From contig LT629764.1 in the NCBI GenBank assembly GCA_900105225.1, forward strand, positions 3,055,501-3,119,500: a stretch of DNA of 64,000 nucleotides. The letters run 5' to 3'. The DNA is from Paenibacillaceae bacterium GAS479. Lineage in GTDB: Bacteria > Bacillota > Bacilli > Paenibacillales > Paenibacillaceae. This document shows positions 53,481-62,040 of this stretch, in pieces; position 1 is the stretch's first letter; every line of letters begins with the position of its first letter. The position numbers were made by a program, and so were the translations under genes. The notes beneath the pieces are model-generated. The model had not been told where the DNA came from and did no database searches. It was given only the letters and a program-made list of their open reading frames with translations.

Positions 53481-53505
53481 TAATCAATCCGCACTTCACC
53501 AACCA

Positions 53506-54816
53506 TCAAATCAACAAATCAAACAACACCGGATCTTTGTTCAACTCAACAAACTGATAACCCTTGGCCTTCATGCGGCCGATAAGGCCGCTGTAGTCCT
53601 CGCGGTACTTCAGCTCGATGCCGACGAGTGCGGGGCCGTTCTCCTTGTTATGCGTTTTGGTGTACTCGAACCGCACGATGTCGTCGTTCGGGCCGAGCAC
53701 CTCGTCCAAGAACTCACGAAGCGCGCCCGTGCGCTGAGGGAAATTGACGGTAAAATAATGCTTCAACCCCTCATAAATGAGGGAGCGCTCTTTCATTTCC
53801 TGCATCCGATCGACATCGTTGTTGCCTCCGCTGATGATGCAGACGACCGTTTTGCCCTCTAACTCTTCGCGGTACAAATCCAGGGCGGCGACCGCAAGCG
53901 CACCAGCCGGCTCGGCGACGATTGCATTTTCGTTGTACAGGCTCAGCAAGGTTGTACATGCTTTGCCTTCCGGCACAAGCACGACATCGTCGAGCAGTTC
54001 GCGGCAAATGGCAAAGGTCAAATCGCCAATCCGTTTGACAGCTGCGCCGTCGACGAACTTGTCGATCGTTTCGAGCGGCGTCACTTGTCCGGCACGCAGC
54101 GACATTTCCAGCGATGCAGCTCCCTCCGGCTCGACGCCGATAATGCGGGTACGAGGCGAAACGGCTTTAATGTAGGAAGCGACGCCGGCGGCCAGACCGC
54201 CTCCACCAACAGTAACGAACACGTAGTCCGGTAAGGTGTCGGTTGCATCCATGATTTCTTTGCCAACTGTACCGTTTCCAGCGATGATGGCGGGATCGTC
54301 GAACGGGTGGATGAAGGCGGCGCCGGAGCGCTCGCATTCCTTGACTGCTTCTGCGTAGGCATCATCATACGTATCGCCGATGAGCACAATGTCTACCTGG
54401 CTGCCGCCAAAAAACTCCACCTGCGTCACCTTTTGACGTGGCGTTGTGCTAGGCATGAAAATCTTTCCGCGAATGCCGAGCGTCTGACAGGAGTAGGCCA
54501 CGCCCTGGGCATGGTTGCCGGCGCTGGCGCAGACGACCCCTTTGGCAAGCTCCTCTGGAGGCAAGGTGCGGATACGGTGATAAGCACCGCGAATCTTAAA
54601 GGAGCGGACCACCTGAAGATCCTCCCGCTTGAGCAAAACATTACAGTTATAACGGCCCGAAAGCACGCGATTATGCTGGAGCGGGGTGCGAGTAATGACC
54701 TCATTAAGTGTCATTTGCGCATGCATGATCTCCTCCAGCGGAATCCTGACAATAGGCTCATGGCTTTCGGCAGGCACGAGGATCGGGTCTTGTGGGGAAG
54801 GGGTGCTGGAGTTCAT
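53506..54816 (-). CDS. ilvA: Threonine dehydratase (threonine ammonia-lyase) IlvA
   Basis: ATG at 54816 gives 436 residues and starts close to the expected N-terminus; a longer frame to 55122 has no homology. PLP Lys is in VRSFKIRGAYHRIR. Phosphate-binding glycines are in TVGGGGLAAGVASY, and the Ser/Asn pair in CASAGNHAQGVAYSC. C-terminal ACT-like domain (about 340-430, HYFTVNFPQRTGALREFLDEVLG) indicates the biosynthetic, short-regulatory-domain type of Bacilli. It makes 2-oxobutanoate for isoleucine. No T-box leader is visible in the 160 nt upstream. Confidence 0.95.
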   Translation of the reverse strand: MNSSTPSPQDPILVPAESHEPIVRIPLEEIMHAQMTLNEVITRTPLQHNRVLSGRYNCNVLLKREDLQVVRSFKIRGAYHRIRTLPPEELAKGVVCASAGNHAQGVAYSCQTLGIRGKIFMPSTTPRQKVTQVEFFGGSQVDIVLIGDTYDDAYAEAVKECERSGAAFIHPFDDPAIIAGNGTVGKEIMDATDTLPDYVFVTVGGGGLAAGVASYIKAVSPRTRIIGVEPEGAASLEMSLRAGQVTPLETIDKFVDGAAVKRIGDLTFAICRELLDDVVLVPEGKACTTLLSLYNENAIVAEPAGALAVAALDLYREELEGKTVVCIISGGNNDVDRMQEMKERSLIYEGLKHYFTVNFPQRTGALREFLDEVLGPNDDIVRFEYTKTHNKENGPALVGIELKYREDYSGLIGRMKAKGYQFVELNKDPVLFDLLI

Positions 54817-54979
54817 TCGCTTCTTCTCTTCCTTTCCGGTACATGAGATGATGTGTTTTGTTATACCCCCCGCATGGGGCTTTGTCAATGGCGAGGCGGA
54901 GCGGTTCGTGCCCAGCGTGCTGGTGGACGGACGTTCGTATAGAAAATACTTCCATCCATATAGAAAAAGGAGAGCTAAC

Positions 54980-55528
54980 ATGGGGAAATTCGTGAAAAGA
55001 CTGTTCGGACTGCTGCTCATACTCGTTATTTTGGCAGGCGTAGCTACAGCCGGAGCGATCTGGTATATCCGGCCGCAGCAAGAGCTTACGCTCGAGCATG
55101 CTCCACTTGATCTGGTCGGCAAGGTTCAAGGGATGCTCCGCTCCGGCAAGGCGGAGCTGTTTCTTAGCGGTGAGGACATCAACAATCTGGCTCGCTCCGA
55201 GCTCTCCAATAAGCCCCAAGTGACACCGGAATTCCGGGTAGATGGAGCGAAGTTTGGCCTGCAGGGCAGCTTGCTTACGGCTGATATTAATGGGCGCTAC
55301 CGGGATCTATTGGATCTCGGTCTGCAGGCAGAATATCAGTTGGAATGGCGAGCCCCAAATCTGGTTTTTACCCCCGCGGGAGTTAAGCTAAGGGGGCTCG
55401 AGCTGCCGGACTCGCTACTGGAGCCGATGACGATTCCCCTTGGCAATCTTTTGCCGCCGCTGGTCGGCATCCGCTCGGTTGAATTCCGTGATGGCGGAGT
55501 GGCGGTCTCTCTGGAGCTGCGTCGGTAA
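54980..55528 (+). CDS. Membrane-anchored protein, YpmS (DUF2140)-like
   Basis: ATG at 54980 with AAAGGAG 7 nt upstream; 182 residues. One N-terminal membrane helix (FGLLLILVILAGVATAGAIWY) is followed by an extracellular beta-rich domain with LFLSGEDINNLARSELSNKP and repeated amphipathic strands. The layout resembles YpmS/DUF2140 proteins, which have a lipid-binding-like fold; this is by eye. Divergent from ilvA. Confidence 0.75.
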   Translation: MGKFVKRLFGLLLILVILAGVATAGAIWYIRPQQELTLEHAPLDLVGKVQGMLRSGKAELFLSGEDINNLARSELSNKPQVTPEFRVDGAKFGLQGSLLTADINGRYRDLLDLGLQAEYQLEWRAPNLVFTPAGVKLRGLELPDSLLEPMTIPLGNLLPPLVGIRSVEFRDGGVAVSLELRR

Positions 55529-55662
55529 TTTAATTCCTTCATCTATGGGATTTCTCTGAAAAATCCGGCCCGCAGCGGCCGGAAGAACGATCGGTTCGCG
55601 CAGCGGATCCCATTGATGAAATTCAGTGAATTTACACGGTGTTTGCGATATAAAGGATAGCA

Positions 55663-55718
55663 TTGACATCTCAATTGAGAATGTTTATCATAATACTTGA
55701 AATTGAGAATCATTATCA
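55663..55718 (+). promoter_or_regulatory. Promoter with two Fur boxes
   Basis: TTGACA (55663) and TATCAT (55686) at 17-bp spacing form a sigma-A promoter. TGAGAATGTTTATCA (55676-55690) overlaps the -10. TGAGAATCATTATCA (55704-55718) lies just downstream and differs from the Bacillus 7-1-7 Fur consensus TGATAATnATTATCA at one base. Iron-bound Fur there would block transcription. The first gene downstream starts 267 nt later, and the gap holds no clear gene. Confidence 0.75.
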
Positions 55719-55984
55719 AACTGGATAGAGCGACGCGAATTAATCTACTTCGATGCTCTTCGACAGTACTTATAACACTAATAATATTAGGTGAATACAA
55801 GATTTGGTGTCGAGTTCGCTTCTTGGTTTACATCGTGAACAATGGTGGCCTTTTTGAACAACCTCTTTTAGCAATATTTCAATAAACTTTTCACACAACA
55901 TCCTACAGCCGGGAACGCTGTGTTGCCGTATTCGTGCCATATAAGCAGCAATCTGCATGAACGAGTAAGAAGGGGGAAGCAGCA

Positions 55985-56803
55985 ATGTCGACCGAACATG
56001 CGGCGAGTACGAGGGGAGCTCGGGAGCCGTTGTCTTGCTCATCGGTGCTGGCGGGCAGCGAAACGCTTTATGCCGCAACGATGGGATCCGGTATCTACAG
56101 CCGCCGCTTGGAAGGCGAATGGGTGAGAATTAGCGCGCCGGAACAGGAGGACTATACCGTTAATCGGCTCGTATTGGCCGGAGAAACGTTGTACGCCTGT
56201 ACGAGCGAAGGTCTCATTTCATACGATGGAGAGCAGTGGGAAGAGGAGGAGCTAGAGCTTCCTTGCTTCCAGTTCCGTGCCGAAGGCGGCTGTCTCTACG
56301 CCTGCACGTCGCATGGGCTGTGGTGCTCGCATGGCGCGGCTTGGGGAATGGCAGCATTTCCGGACCGCAAGGTTTACGACATTCTGAACGTTCCGCAATA
56401 TCTCATTCTAGGCTGTGAAAAGGGATTGGCGTTATACGACCGCTTCAGCTCCGCTTGGATGGAGTTCGACCTGGGCACTGGCGTTACCAGCCTTGCGATC
56501 TATAATGGTCAGCTGATCGGTGTGAGTGAGCACGGTGAGCTTGTCGTTGGCAATCCGCAGAAAGGCTTTGAACGATTCCGTTATAAAGGACTGTTCCTGT
56601 TCTCGATCGTTGTACGCGGCCAGCAAATACTGCTTTGTACGGACCGTGGTTTATATCGTCTATGCTGGCTTGGCGGCAGGTTGGCTATGCGCTCCGTTGA
56701 TGCCTGCGGACCGGTAACGGATGTGGACGTACGCGGTGAACAGATGTATTTGGCGACATTGTATGAGGGGATCCGTCAGATCGACGGCGTGCCGGCAGGT
56801 TGA
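55985..56803 (+). CDS. Beta-propeller-type protein of unknown function, iron-regulated candidate
   Basis: 272 residues, AAGGGGG upstream. About six blade-like repeats of the form TLYACTSEGLISYDGEQW, CLYACTSHGLWCSHGAAW and LGCEKGLALYDRFSSAW suggest a small propeller like the two-component-regulator propellers. There is no signal peptide, so it should be cytoplasmic. It lies 30 nt before flavodoxin and behind the Fur boxes. In Bacillus the Fur-controlled ykuNOP operon also has an unrelated-looking protein between flavodoxins; the parallel is only positional. Confidence 0.7.
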   Translation: MSTEHAASTRGAREPLSCSSVLAGSETLYAATMGSGIYSRRLEGEWVRISAPEQEDYTVNRLVLAGETLYACTSEGLISYDGEQWEEEELELPCFQFRAEGGCLYACTSHGLWCSHGAAWGMAAFPDRKVYDILNVPQYLILGCEKGLALYDRFSSAWMEFDLGTGVTSLAIYNGQLIGVSEHGELVVGNPQKGFERFRYKGLFLFSIVVRGQQILLCTDRGLYRLCWLGGRLAMRSVDACGPVTDVDVRGEQMYLATLYEGIRQIDGVPAG

Positions 56804-56833
56804 ACCATCCGAGAAGAGGAGTGGCAGAGAAAC

Positions 56834-57286
56834 ATGGATAAAATCATTATTGTATGCTGCAGCATGACAGGCAACACGGAAGAAATGGCGGATGCGATCG
56901 CCGAGGGAGTACGCGAGGCAGGTGCGCAGCCGGTAATCAAAGACATCATGGATGTCGAAGCTTCCGAGCTGGAGCAGTATGAGGGCATTCTGATCGGGGC
57001 TTATACATGGGGAGAAGGCGATCTGCCGGATGAGTTCCTGGATTTCTATGAAGGAATGAACGGGGTGAACCTAGAGGGGCGGGCTGCGGCTGCGTTCGGC
57101 TCTGGGGATACTTCGTATGATATTTACTGCGGAGCGGTGGATCAGGTTGAGACTAAGCTTAAGGAGCGCGGAGCGACGGTGATTGCGCCCGGCTTCAAGG
57201 TTGAGTTCAATCCTACGGATGCTGAAAAAGAAGAGCTGCGCGCGCTAGGCCGACAAATGGCCGCGATGCCTGCTCCGGTTGCTTGA
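56834..57286 (+). CDS. Flavodoxin
   Basis: 150 residues. FMN phosphate loop is IIVCCSMTGNTEEMADAIAEG. The isoalloxazine loops are IGAYTWGEGDLPDEF and FGSGDTSYDIYCGAVDQVE. It replaces ferredoxin as an electron carrier when iron is scarce, which fits the Fur boxes about 1.1 kb upstream in front of its operon. AGAGGAG lies before the ATG. Confidence 0.96.
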   Translation: MDKIIIVCCSMTGNTEEMADAIAEGVREAGAQPVIKDIMDVEASELEQYEGILIGAYTWGEGDLPDEFLDFYEGMNGVNLEGRAAAAFGSGDTSYDIYCGAVDQVETKLKERGATVIAPGFKVEFNPTDAEKEELRALGRQMAAMPAPVA

Positions 57287-57308
57287 ATCGACGTTGATCG
57301 ATTCGCGA

Positions 57309-57355
57309 AGCCGTCCCTGAGCTATGCAGGACATAGCTTAGGGACGGCTTTTTTG
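57309..57355 (+). terminator. Terminator after flavodoxin
   Basis: AGCCGTCCCTGAGCTATG pairs with CATAGCTTAGGGACGGCT and is followed by six T. Confidence 0.93.
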
Positions 57356-57487
57356 TTTGCTTCACAAAGCGAACGCCAGGTGGGAGCTTACCGGTTGAAT
57401 TTCCCCGTTCTCCTTTGCCGCCGGAGCGGCTATAATGGGAAGGTCATTTTTTCTCATGGACCGTATCTGAGGGGGATAGCATCAACG

Positions 57488-58114
57488 ATGAACCATGCAC
57501 CTTACATTGCCGTCGAAGGCCCGATCGGGGCTGGCAAAACGACGCTAGCCTCCATGCTGGCGGACGAGCTTCAGCTTCCGTTGGTCAAAGAAATTGTGGA
57601 GGAGAATCCTTTTCTCGATAAGTTCTATCAGGATATGGACGACTGGAGCTTTCAACTAGAGATGTTCTTTCTGTGCAACCGGTATAAGCAGCTTGAGGAT
57701 GCCGTCATTCCAAAGCTCGCCCAAGGACAGTCGATCATCTCGGATTATCATATCTACAAAAACCTGATATTCAGCGAGCGCACGTTGAAAGGCGTCAAGA
57801 GGGACAAATACCGCCACATCTACCATGTGCTGACGGATGATCTGCCCAAGCCGAATCTCATTCTGTACATCCGCGCCGATCTGGAGGTTCTGCTGGAGAG
57901 GATCGCCAAGCGGGGCCGTTCGTTCGAGGAGGACATATCCGCAGATTATTTGCAGCAACTGATTCAGGATTATGATGCGGCGATGACTTCCCTCGCGGAA
58001 CGTGAACCGTCTACCACGATTATTACGATTAATGGGAACGAGATCGATTTTGTTGCCAATCCGGAGCATTTTGGGCAGATCGTTCACCGCGTAAAGGAGT
58101 GCTTATCACAATGA
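57488..58114 (+). CDS. Deoxyguanosine-kinase-type deoxynucleoside kinase
   Basis: ATG at 57488 gives 208 residues beginning MNHAPYIAVEGPIGAGKTTLA (P-loop GPIGAGKT). Substrate and lid motifs are DYHIYKNLIFSERTL (dGK form of DRS/Y) and RIAKRGRSFEEDI. It phosphorylates purine deoxynucleosides for salvage. It overlaps the next kinase by 4 nt (ATGA), reproducing the Bacillus dgk-dck pair. Confidence 0.93.
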   Translation: MNHAPYIAVEGPIGAGKTTLASMLADELQLPLVKEIVEENPFLDKFYQDMDDWSFQLEMFFLCNRYKQLEDAVIPKLAQGQSIISDYHIYKNLIFSERTLKGVKRDKYRHIYHVLTDDLPKPNLILYIRADLEVLLERIAKRGRSFEEDISADYLQQLIQDYDAAMTSLAEREPSTTIITINGNEIDFVANPEHFGQIVHRVKECLSQ

Positions 58115-58749
58115 ACCCATTCGGCATTCCCGAAAATGCGGTTATAACAATCGCCGGAACGGTAGGTGTCGGCAAGTCGACTCTAACCTCTGCACTGGCA
58201 CAGCGTTTGGGCTTCCGCACGTCGCTTGAGCAGGTTGACTACAACCCTTATCTGGACAAGTTTTATCACGATTTCGAGAGATGGAGCTTCCATTTACAAA
58301 TCTATTTCCTGGCGGAGCGCTTCAAGGAACAGAAGAAGATGTTCGAACTGGGTGGAGGTTTTGTGCAGGATCGCTCGATCTACGAGGATACGGGCATCTT
58401 TGCCAAAATGCATGCCGACCAAGGGACGATGTCCAAGGTCGATTATGAAACGTATACCAGCCTGTATGAGGCGATGGTTATGACGCCATATTTCCCGCAT
58501 CCCGATGTTCTTATCTACATCGAGGGAAGCCTTCCGTCGATCCTTAGACGGATTACGGAGCGAGGCAGAGAGATGGAGATCCAAACCGACGTCTCGTATT
58601 GGGAGCATATGCATGCTCGGTACGCTAGGTGGATCGGTGAGTTTAGCGCATGTCCAGTGCTGCGACTCAACATCGACGAATATGATGTGAATGATTCCGC
58701 TTCGACGACCGACATTCTGACCCGCGTAGCAAAAGTAATCGGCCGTTGA
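58111..58749 (+). CDS. Deoxyadenosine/deoxycytidine-kinase-type deoxynucleoside kinase
   Basis: ATG at 58111 within the previous stop, AAGGAG upstream; 212 residues. P-loop GTVGVGKST; EQVDYNPYLDKFYHDFERWSF; DRSIYEDTGIFAKM (the DRS motif typical of dCK/dAK); lid RITERGREMEI. Works with the upstream dGK in deoxynucleoside salvage. Confidence 0.94.
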   Translation: MNPFGIPENAVITIAGTVGVGKSTLTSALAQRLGFRTSLEQVDYNPYLDKFYHDFERWSFHLQIYFLAERFKEQKKMFELGGGFVQDRSIYEDTGIFAKMHADQGTMSKVDYETYTSLYEAMVMTPYFPHPDVLIYIEGSLPSILRRITERGREMEIQTDVSYWEHMHARYARWIGEFSACPVLRLNIDEYDVNDSASTTDILTRVAKVIGR

Positions 58750-58873
58750 GCTCATTATTGCGCTCGTGCGGGCATTGTATGGGAATCGCGGTTTGAGCAC
58801 GGTTCGTTTTGGTCTATTGCGAGTAGTGTGGAGGCTCGTGAACGAATAGAGCTAACCGGTTATTATTAAAAGC

Positions 58874-58914
58874 AAAAGCGAGCCAAGCACAGATTGTGCA
58901 GGCTCGCTTTTTTA
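58874..58914. terminator. Convergent terminator
   Basis: AAAAGCGAGCC pairs with GGCTCGCTTTT and is followed by TT; the reverse strand also ends in TTTTGCTTTT, so it can also terminate the RsgA-like gene. The stretch 58915-59135 holds no gene. Confidence 0.85.
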
Positions 58915-59135
58915 ATGTGTCATTCTAACGAATCGTACTGAGCTTAGAAGGGGGAGATGAGGCGTCTTCGCCTCGTGCTACTGAGCCGTCAGCGACACCG
59001 TGCGTCATCTGCGTTCGTCTGCTCCCCAATACGCCCCGTTCGTCTGCACCGATTAAACCCCATCTCCGTCAGCCCGTGCCGAAGCTATGCTTTGCACCTA
59101 GCTGAGAGCCATCAGCGCCCAAAGCGCGACCCGCC

Positions 59136-60281
59136 TCACTCCCAGCTCTGGGAGGAGCGTTTGCCGGAGCGACGCTCCTGCTTGTTGCGCAGCCGGTTTT
59201 GGGCCGGCGTGAGGTTTTTGCGCGCCGCAATCTGCTCTTTGCGAGCAATTCGGGCGAGCTCGCGTCCGGTCTTGAGGTAATTCTCATAGCGGCCGGCATC
59301 CAGCTCGCCGCGAGCAAGCGCGGACTTGATTGCGCAGCCTTGTTCGCGCTTGCCATGCGTGCAGTCGCGGTATTGGCATCGCTGCGTCAGCTCCTCGATG
59401 TCGGCAAAAGCATCCGCATGCGCGTCCGAACCGCTATCCTGCTCCCAAAGCTGCAACTCGCGCATGCCTGGCGTGTCTATGAGCAGCGCGCCATCGGGCA
59501 GGCGGAACAGCTCGCGATGCGTAGTTGTGTGCCGCCCGCGATCATCGCCGCCGCGTACACCCTGCACGCGCTGCTCCTCGCTGCCGGCCAGCCAATTAAG
59601 CAGCGTGGACTTGCCCACGCCGGAAGAACCAGCGACAGCGATCGTTGTGCCGGGTTTCAAATACGGCAGCAATTGGTCGAGTCCTTCATTCTCCTGCGCG
59701 CTGACCGCATGTACCGGCACGCCGGGCGAAGCAGCCTGAACCTGGCGCACTAACTCGTCTGGGTCTTCGACGAGGTCGGCTTTCGTCAGCAGCACGACGG
59801 GGGACGCGCCGCTTTCCCAGGCGGCGACCATATAACGCTCGATCCTTCGCAGGTTGAAGTCATGGTTCATGGCCGTCGTGAGGAACAAAGTATCGATGTT
59901 AGCTGCGATAACCTGACCCTCCGGAACCGAACCGGCTTCCCTGCGAATCAACGCCGAGCGCCTCTGGAGCAGCGCATGAATACTAGCGCGGGAGCTGTCG
60001 CCTGGCTTTGGTACGGCAGCCAATACCCAGTCACCGACTGAGGGGTAAGCGGTTTTGTTTGCTGCATCAAAGGCGTAACGCCCGGTCACCTCGGCCAAAT
60101 GCTCACCCGAAGCGGAGACCAGCCGATATAGATGTGAGAATTGAGCGGTGATACGGGCAGGCTCAAGCCCTTCGGCTCCTCCTGCTTTCGCGCGCGCTCC
60201 CTTCAAACTTTCTTCCCAGCTTTCGTTCCAACCGTAGCTTTCAAGCATAGTTAAGATTGGTGCTTTTTCTTCTGAAGTCAA
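59136..60281 (-). CDS. RsgA-family ribosome small-subunit-dependent GTPase (paralogue)
   Basis: 381 residues, circularly permuted GTPase. OB-fold region (VTGRYAFDAANKTAYPSVGDWVLA), G4 LLTKADL, G1 VAGSSGVGKSTLLNWLAG, switch RHTTTHRELFRL, G3 LIDTPGMRELQLW. The C-terminal zinc site is CQYRDCTHGKREQGC. The form with an N-terminal extension of ~40 residues and a basic, Arg/Lys/Gln tail (RLRNKQERRSGKRSSQSWE) is the second RsgA type found in many Bacilli; the main rsgA normally sits by prpC/prkC. Role: late 30S maturation. Confidence 0.94.
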   Translation of the reverse strand: MTSEEKAPILTMLESYGWNESWEESLKGARAKAGGAEGLEPARITAQFSHLYRLVSASGEHLAEVTGRYAFDAANKTAYPSVGDWVLAAVPKPGDSSRASIHALLQRRSALIRREAGSVPEGQVIAANIDTLFLTTAMNHDFNLRRIERYMVAAWESGASPVVLLTKADLVEDPDELVRQVQAASPGVPVHAVSAQENEGLDQLLPYLKPGTTIAVAGSSGVGKSTLLNWLAGSEEQRVQGVRGGDDRGRHTTTHRELFRLPDGALLIDTPGMRELQLWEQDSGSDAHADAFADIEELTQRCQYRDCTHGKREQGCAIKSALARGELDAGRYENYLKTGRELARIARKEQIAARKNLTPAQNRLRNKQERRSGKRSSQSWE

Positions 60282-60355
60282 GGTAAATTCCCCCTTATAA
60301 AATAGATTGGCTTTTCAGTCATAGGAAATTCCAACCGTTAAGTGGTGTAGAAACG

Positions 60356-60383
60356 GCAAAAAGCCCGCGGTAAACATGCGGGC
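60356..60383 (-). terminator. Second minus-strand terminator upstream of the RsgA-like gene
   Basis: Read leftward AAGCCCGC pairs with GCGGGCTT and is followed by TTTGCC. It stands 75 nt before the RsgA-like start. Confidence 0.65.
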
Positions 60384-60460
60384 TTGCCTTCAAGGCATGA
60401 GACCGCGGGCCGTAACGGCATGCGGGCCGGTGGGGCCCGCGTTCCTGATCCCGCGGGCAT

Positions 60461-60494
60461 AAAAAAACCGCAGGAGACGAGTGGTCTCCTGCGG
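60461..60494 (-). terminator. Strong minus-strand terminator after the leader peptide
   Basis: Read leftward CCGCAGGAGAC pairs perfectly with GTCTCCTGCGG around a 5-nt loop and is followed by seven T. An upstream hairpin (CTCTGCTTT/AAGCAGAG, 60517-60536) and a GTCTCTGC stretch could pair with its first arm instead. Confidence 0.88.
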
Positions 60495-60548
60495 TACCGG
60501 AATGATAAGCGACGGCCTCTGCTTTCTAAAGCAGAGACATTCGGCGAA

Positions 60549-60620
60549 TCAGAATCGGCTTGCTCCGTTAGGGACCGGTGTCGGGACAATCAGCGTGTAA
60601 GTCATGAATGTAGTTTCCAT
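60549..60620 (-). CDS. 23-residue peptide, possible attenuator leader
   Basis: ATG at 60620 with GAGGAGG 10 nt upstream; product METTFMTYTLIVPTPVPNGA followed by SRF. It contains four Thr and LIV in a row, like amino-acid leader peptides, and is followed by a hairpin and a strong terminator. The gene beyond is RsgA-like, not an amino-acid operon, so a stand-alone peptide is equally possible. Confidence 0.55.
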   Translation of the reverse strand: METTFMTYTLIVPTPVPNGASRF

Positions 60621-60743
60621 TGCACATCGGCCTCCTCTGTTTGGTGAATTGGGTCAAGTATATGCCAGCTAGTTTGTCCAAAGCAAGGTGGAGATCAGTT
60701 ATAAAAGAATTGGGATACGATTATCGCTCAACTAACCGAGGAG

Positions 60744-61111
60744 ATGGGCTTCCAGGATGTTGAACATGCCTTGGATCGTCTTCTCGACGGATTCGCCTAG
60801 CAGGAGCCTTTGCCCGGTTTGGCAGTAGGTATGGTTAAGATAGATGGATTTGACTATGCCAAGGATTCGGAGTGCGCAGCGTGGAAACGGCGGAGCGGGT
60901 AAACGAGCATACCTTGTTCCACATGGCATCAGTATCCAAACCGTTTGTTGCCATGGCAATTATGCAGCTTGCAAAGCAGGGCAGACTAAACCTCGACGCT
61001 TCTGCGGCAGATTATGTACCGTATTTCCGGTTAGCGGATGGCCGGGGACGTGAGTTGCTCTGCTACGGAGATTGGCTGGACGTCATAACGCACGGTTCGA
61101 CGCCAAGCTGA
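60744..61111 (+). pseudogene. Decayed serine beta-lactamase-like hydrolase
   Basis: From ATG 60744, GFQDVEHALDRLLDGFA is followed by TAG. The same frame continues QEPLPGLAVGMVKIDGFDYAK and then shifts frame. The new frame reads FGVRSVETAERVNEHTLFHM, then ASVSKPFVAMAIMQLAKQG, which holds the SxxK catalytic motif of class C/AmpC-like hydrolases. It is cut off after about 75 residues and ends in unrelated sequence. So there is one stop, one frameshift and a lost C-terminal two-thirds. Confidence 0.85.
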
Positions 61112-61137
61112 ATGGGCTGGGCTTAACGAGCCATACC

Positions 61138-61328
61138 GGCGGTAACGGAACGGAGAAGCCTTACTTCGGCAAAATTGTAGTTTTTCGAGACGTAACGGAA
61201 CTGAGAGCCGCTATTAAGGGAACTTCGCGGTAACATCATCATTCTTGACTCAAATAAAGCTTCTCAGATCCGTTAGATAGTCCGAATACCTGTTTTGAGG
61301 TGGAATAAGCTCTCTGAGTTCCGTTAGA
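61138..61328. repeat. Dispersed four-box inverted element, copy C
   Basis: Direct boxes GTAACGGAACGGAGAAGC and GTAACGGAACTGAGAGCC are followed by inverted CTTCTCAGATCCGTTAG and CTCTCTGAGTTCCGTTAG. It aligns along its length with copy B (43.9 kb) and lies directly after the decayed hydrolase. Confidence 0.9.
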
Positions 61329-61378
61329 GCATGAATGGGTGAGTGGAGGCGACCTGAGCTCAGAAGCCGCTGAAATAC

Positions 61379-61442
61379 AAAAAAGGATGCCTACTCACAT
61401 GTCTGCTCTGAAAAAGCAGGCAAATGCGTAGACATCCTTTTC
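61379..61442. terminator. Terminator-like long hairpin
   Basis: AAAAGGATG (61380) pairs with CATCCTTTT (61433), with inner pairing CTGCT/AGCAG. It can end transcription on either strand. Confidence 0.55.
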
Positions 61443-61522
61443 ACTAAGTAATACCTGGTACTCCCGATGAACAATTAGTTTATGATAAGACCAGTTGGAA
61501 GGACGAGCTTTAGCATCATCAT

Positions 61523-61816
61523 TTAAGCCTGATCCTGACGGATTTGTTTATCGAACCAGAAGGTGCCGAAAGGCACAAAGGAAACGATGACTCCAATGAT
61601 AACGCGCTTCAGGTTCCAGCGGGCCTGGATCGTAGCAAGGAGTAGGGCGAGCATGTAGAGGACGAACAACCCGCCATGCGCGGCGCCGACGATGGCGACA
61701 GGTGTATCCCAGCCTCCTACATATTTAATCGGCATCGCGATGAAGAGTAAAATCAGAAACGAAAGACCTTCCAGCAGGCTGACGACGCGGAAGCGTCCGA
61801 CGGCGGTTTTTAGCAT
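61523..61816 (-). CDS. DUF3817 family membrane protein
   Basis: ATG at 61816 with AAGGAGG 5 nt upstream; 97 residues. RFRVVSLLEGLSFLILLFIAMPIKY, then GAAHGGLFVLYMLALLLA and VSFVPFGTFWFD match the DUF3817 (YdzA-like) pattern with three membrane helices. Function unknown. Confidence 0.9.
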   Translation of the reverse strand: MLKTAVGRFRVVSLLEGLSFLILLFIAMPIKYVGGWDTPVAIVGAAHGGLFVLYMLALLLATIQARWNLKRVIIGVIVSFVPFGTFWFDKQIRQDQA

Positions 61817-62040
61817 GTGAACCTCCTTGGCGGTTATCGTGATGAGCAGCATGCTCCTGTACCGTTAACGGATGGGACAAGCGTCGGTTTCGCTCTTTCG
61901 GACAAAAGTTGTGACAACTCTGGGAAATGTGGAGGCAGCGTCGCCAGTCTGATAGGATAGAACAAATAATATTGTTGGTTTCTTCTCAAGCAAGCAGCGG
62001 AATAGAAGAGGAGCAGCGAGTGGATAGGAGTTAGGCGGAT

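Noticed and set aside
54817-54979. T-box leader for ilvA
   Set aside because: The upstream space is about 160 nt and contains no T-box sequence or antiterminator/terminator pair.
54816-55122. Longer N-terminus for IlvA
   Set aside because: The extra 102 residues overlap the divergent gene, look like antisense translation and have no family similarity.
55697-55885. 62-codon frame just after the Fur boxes as an iron-regulated small gene
   Set aside because: It has no ribosome site and starts inside the operator; composition is that of random AT-rich DNA.
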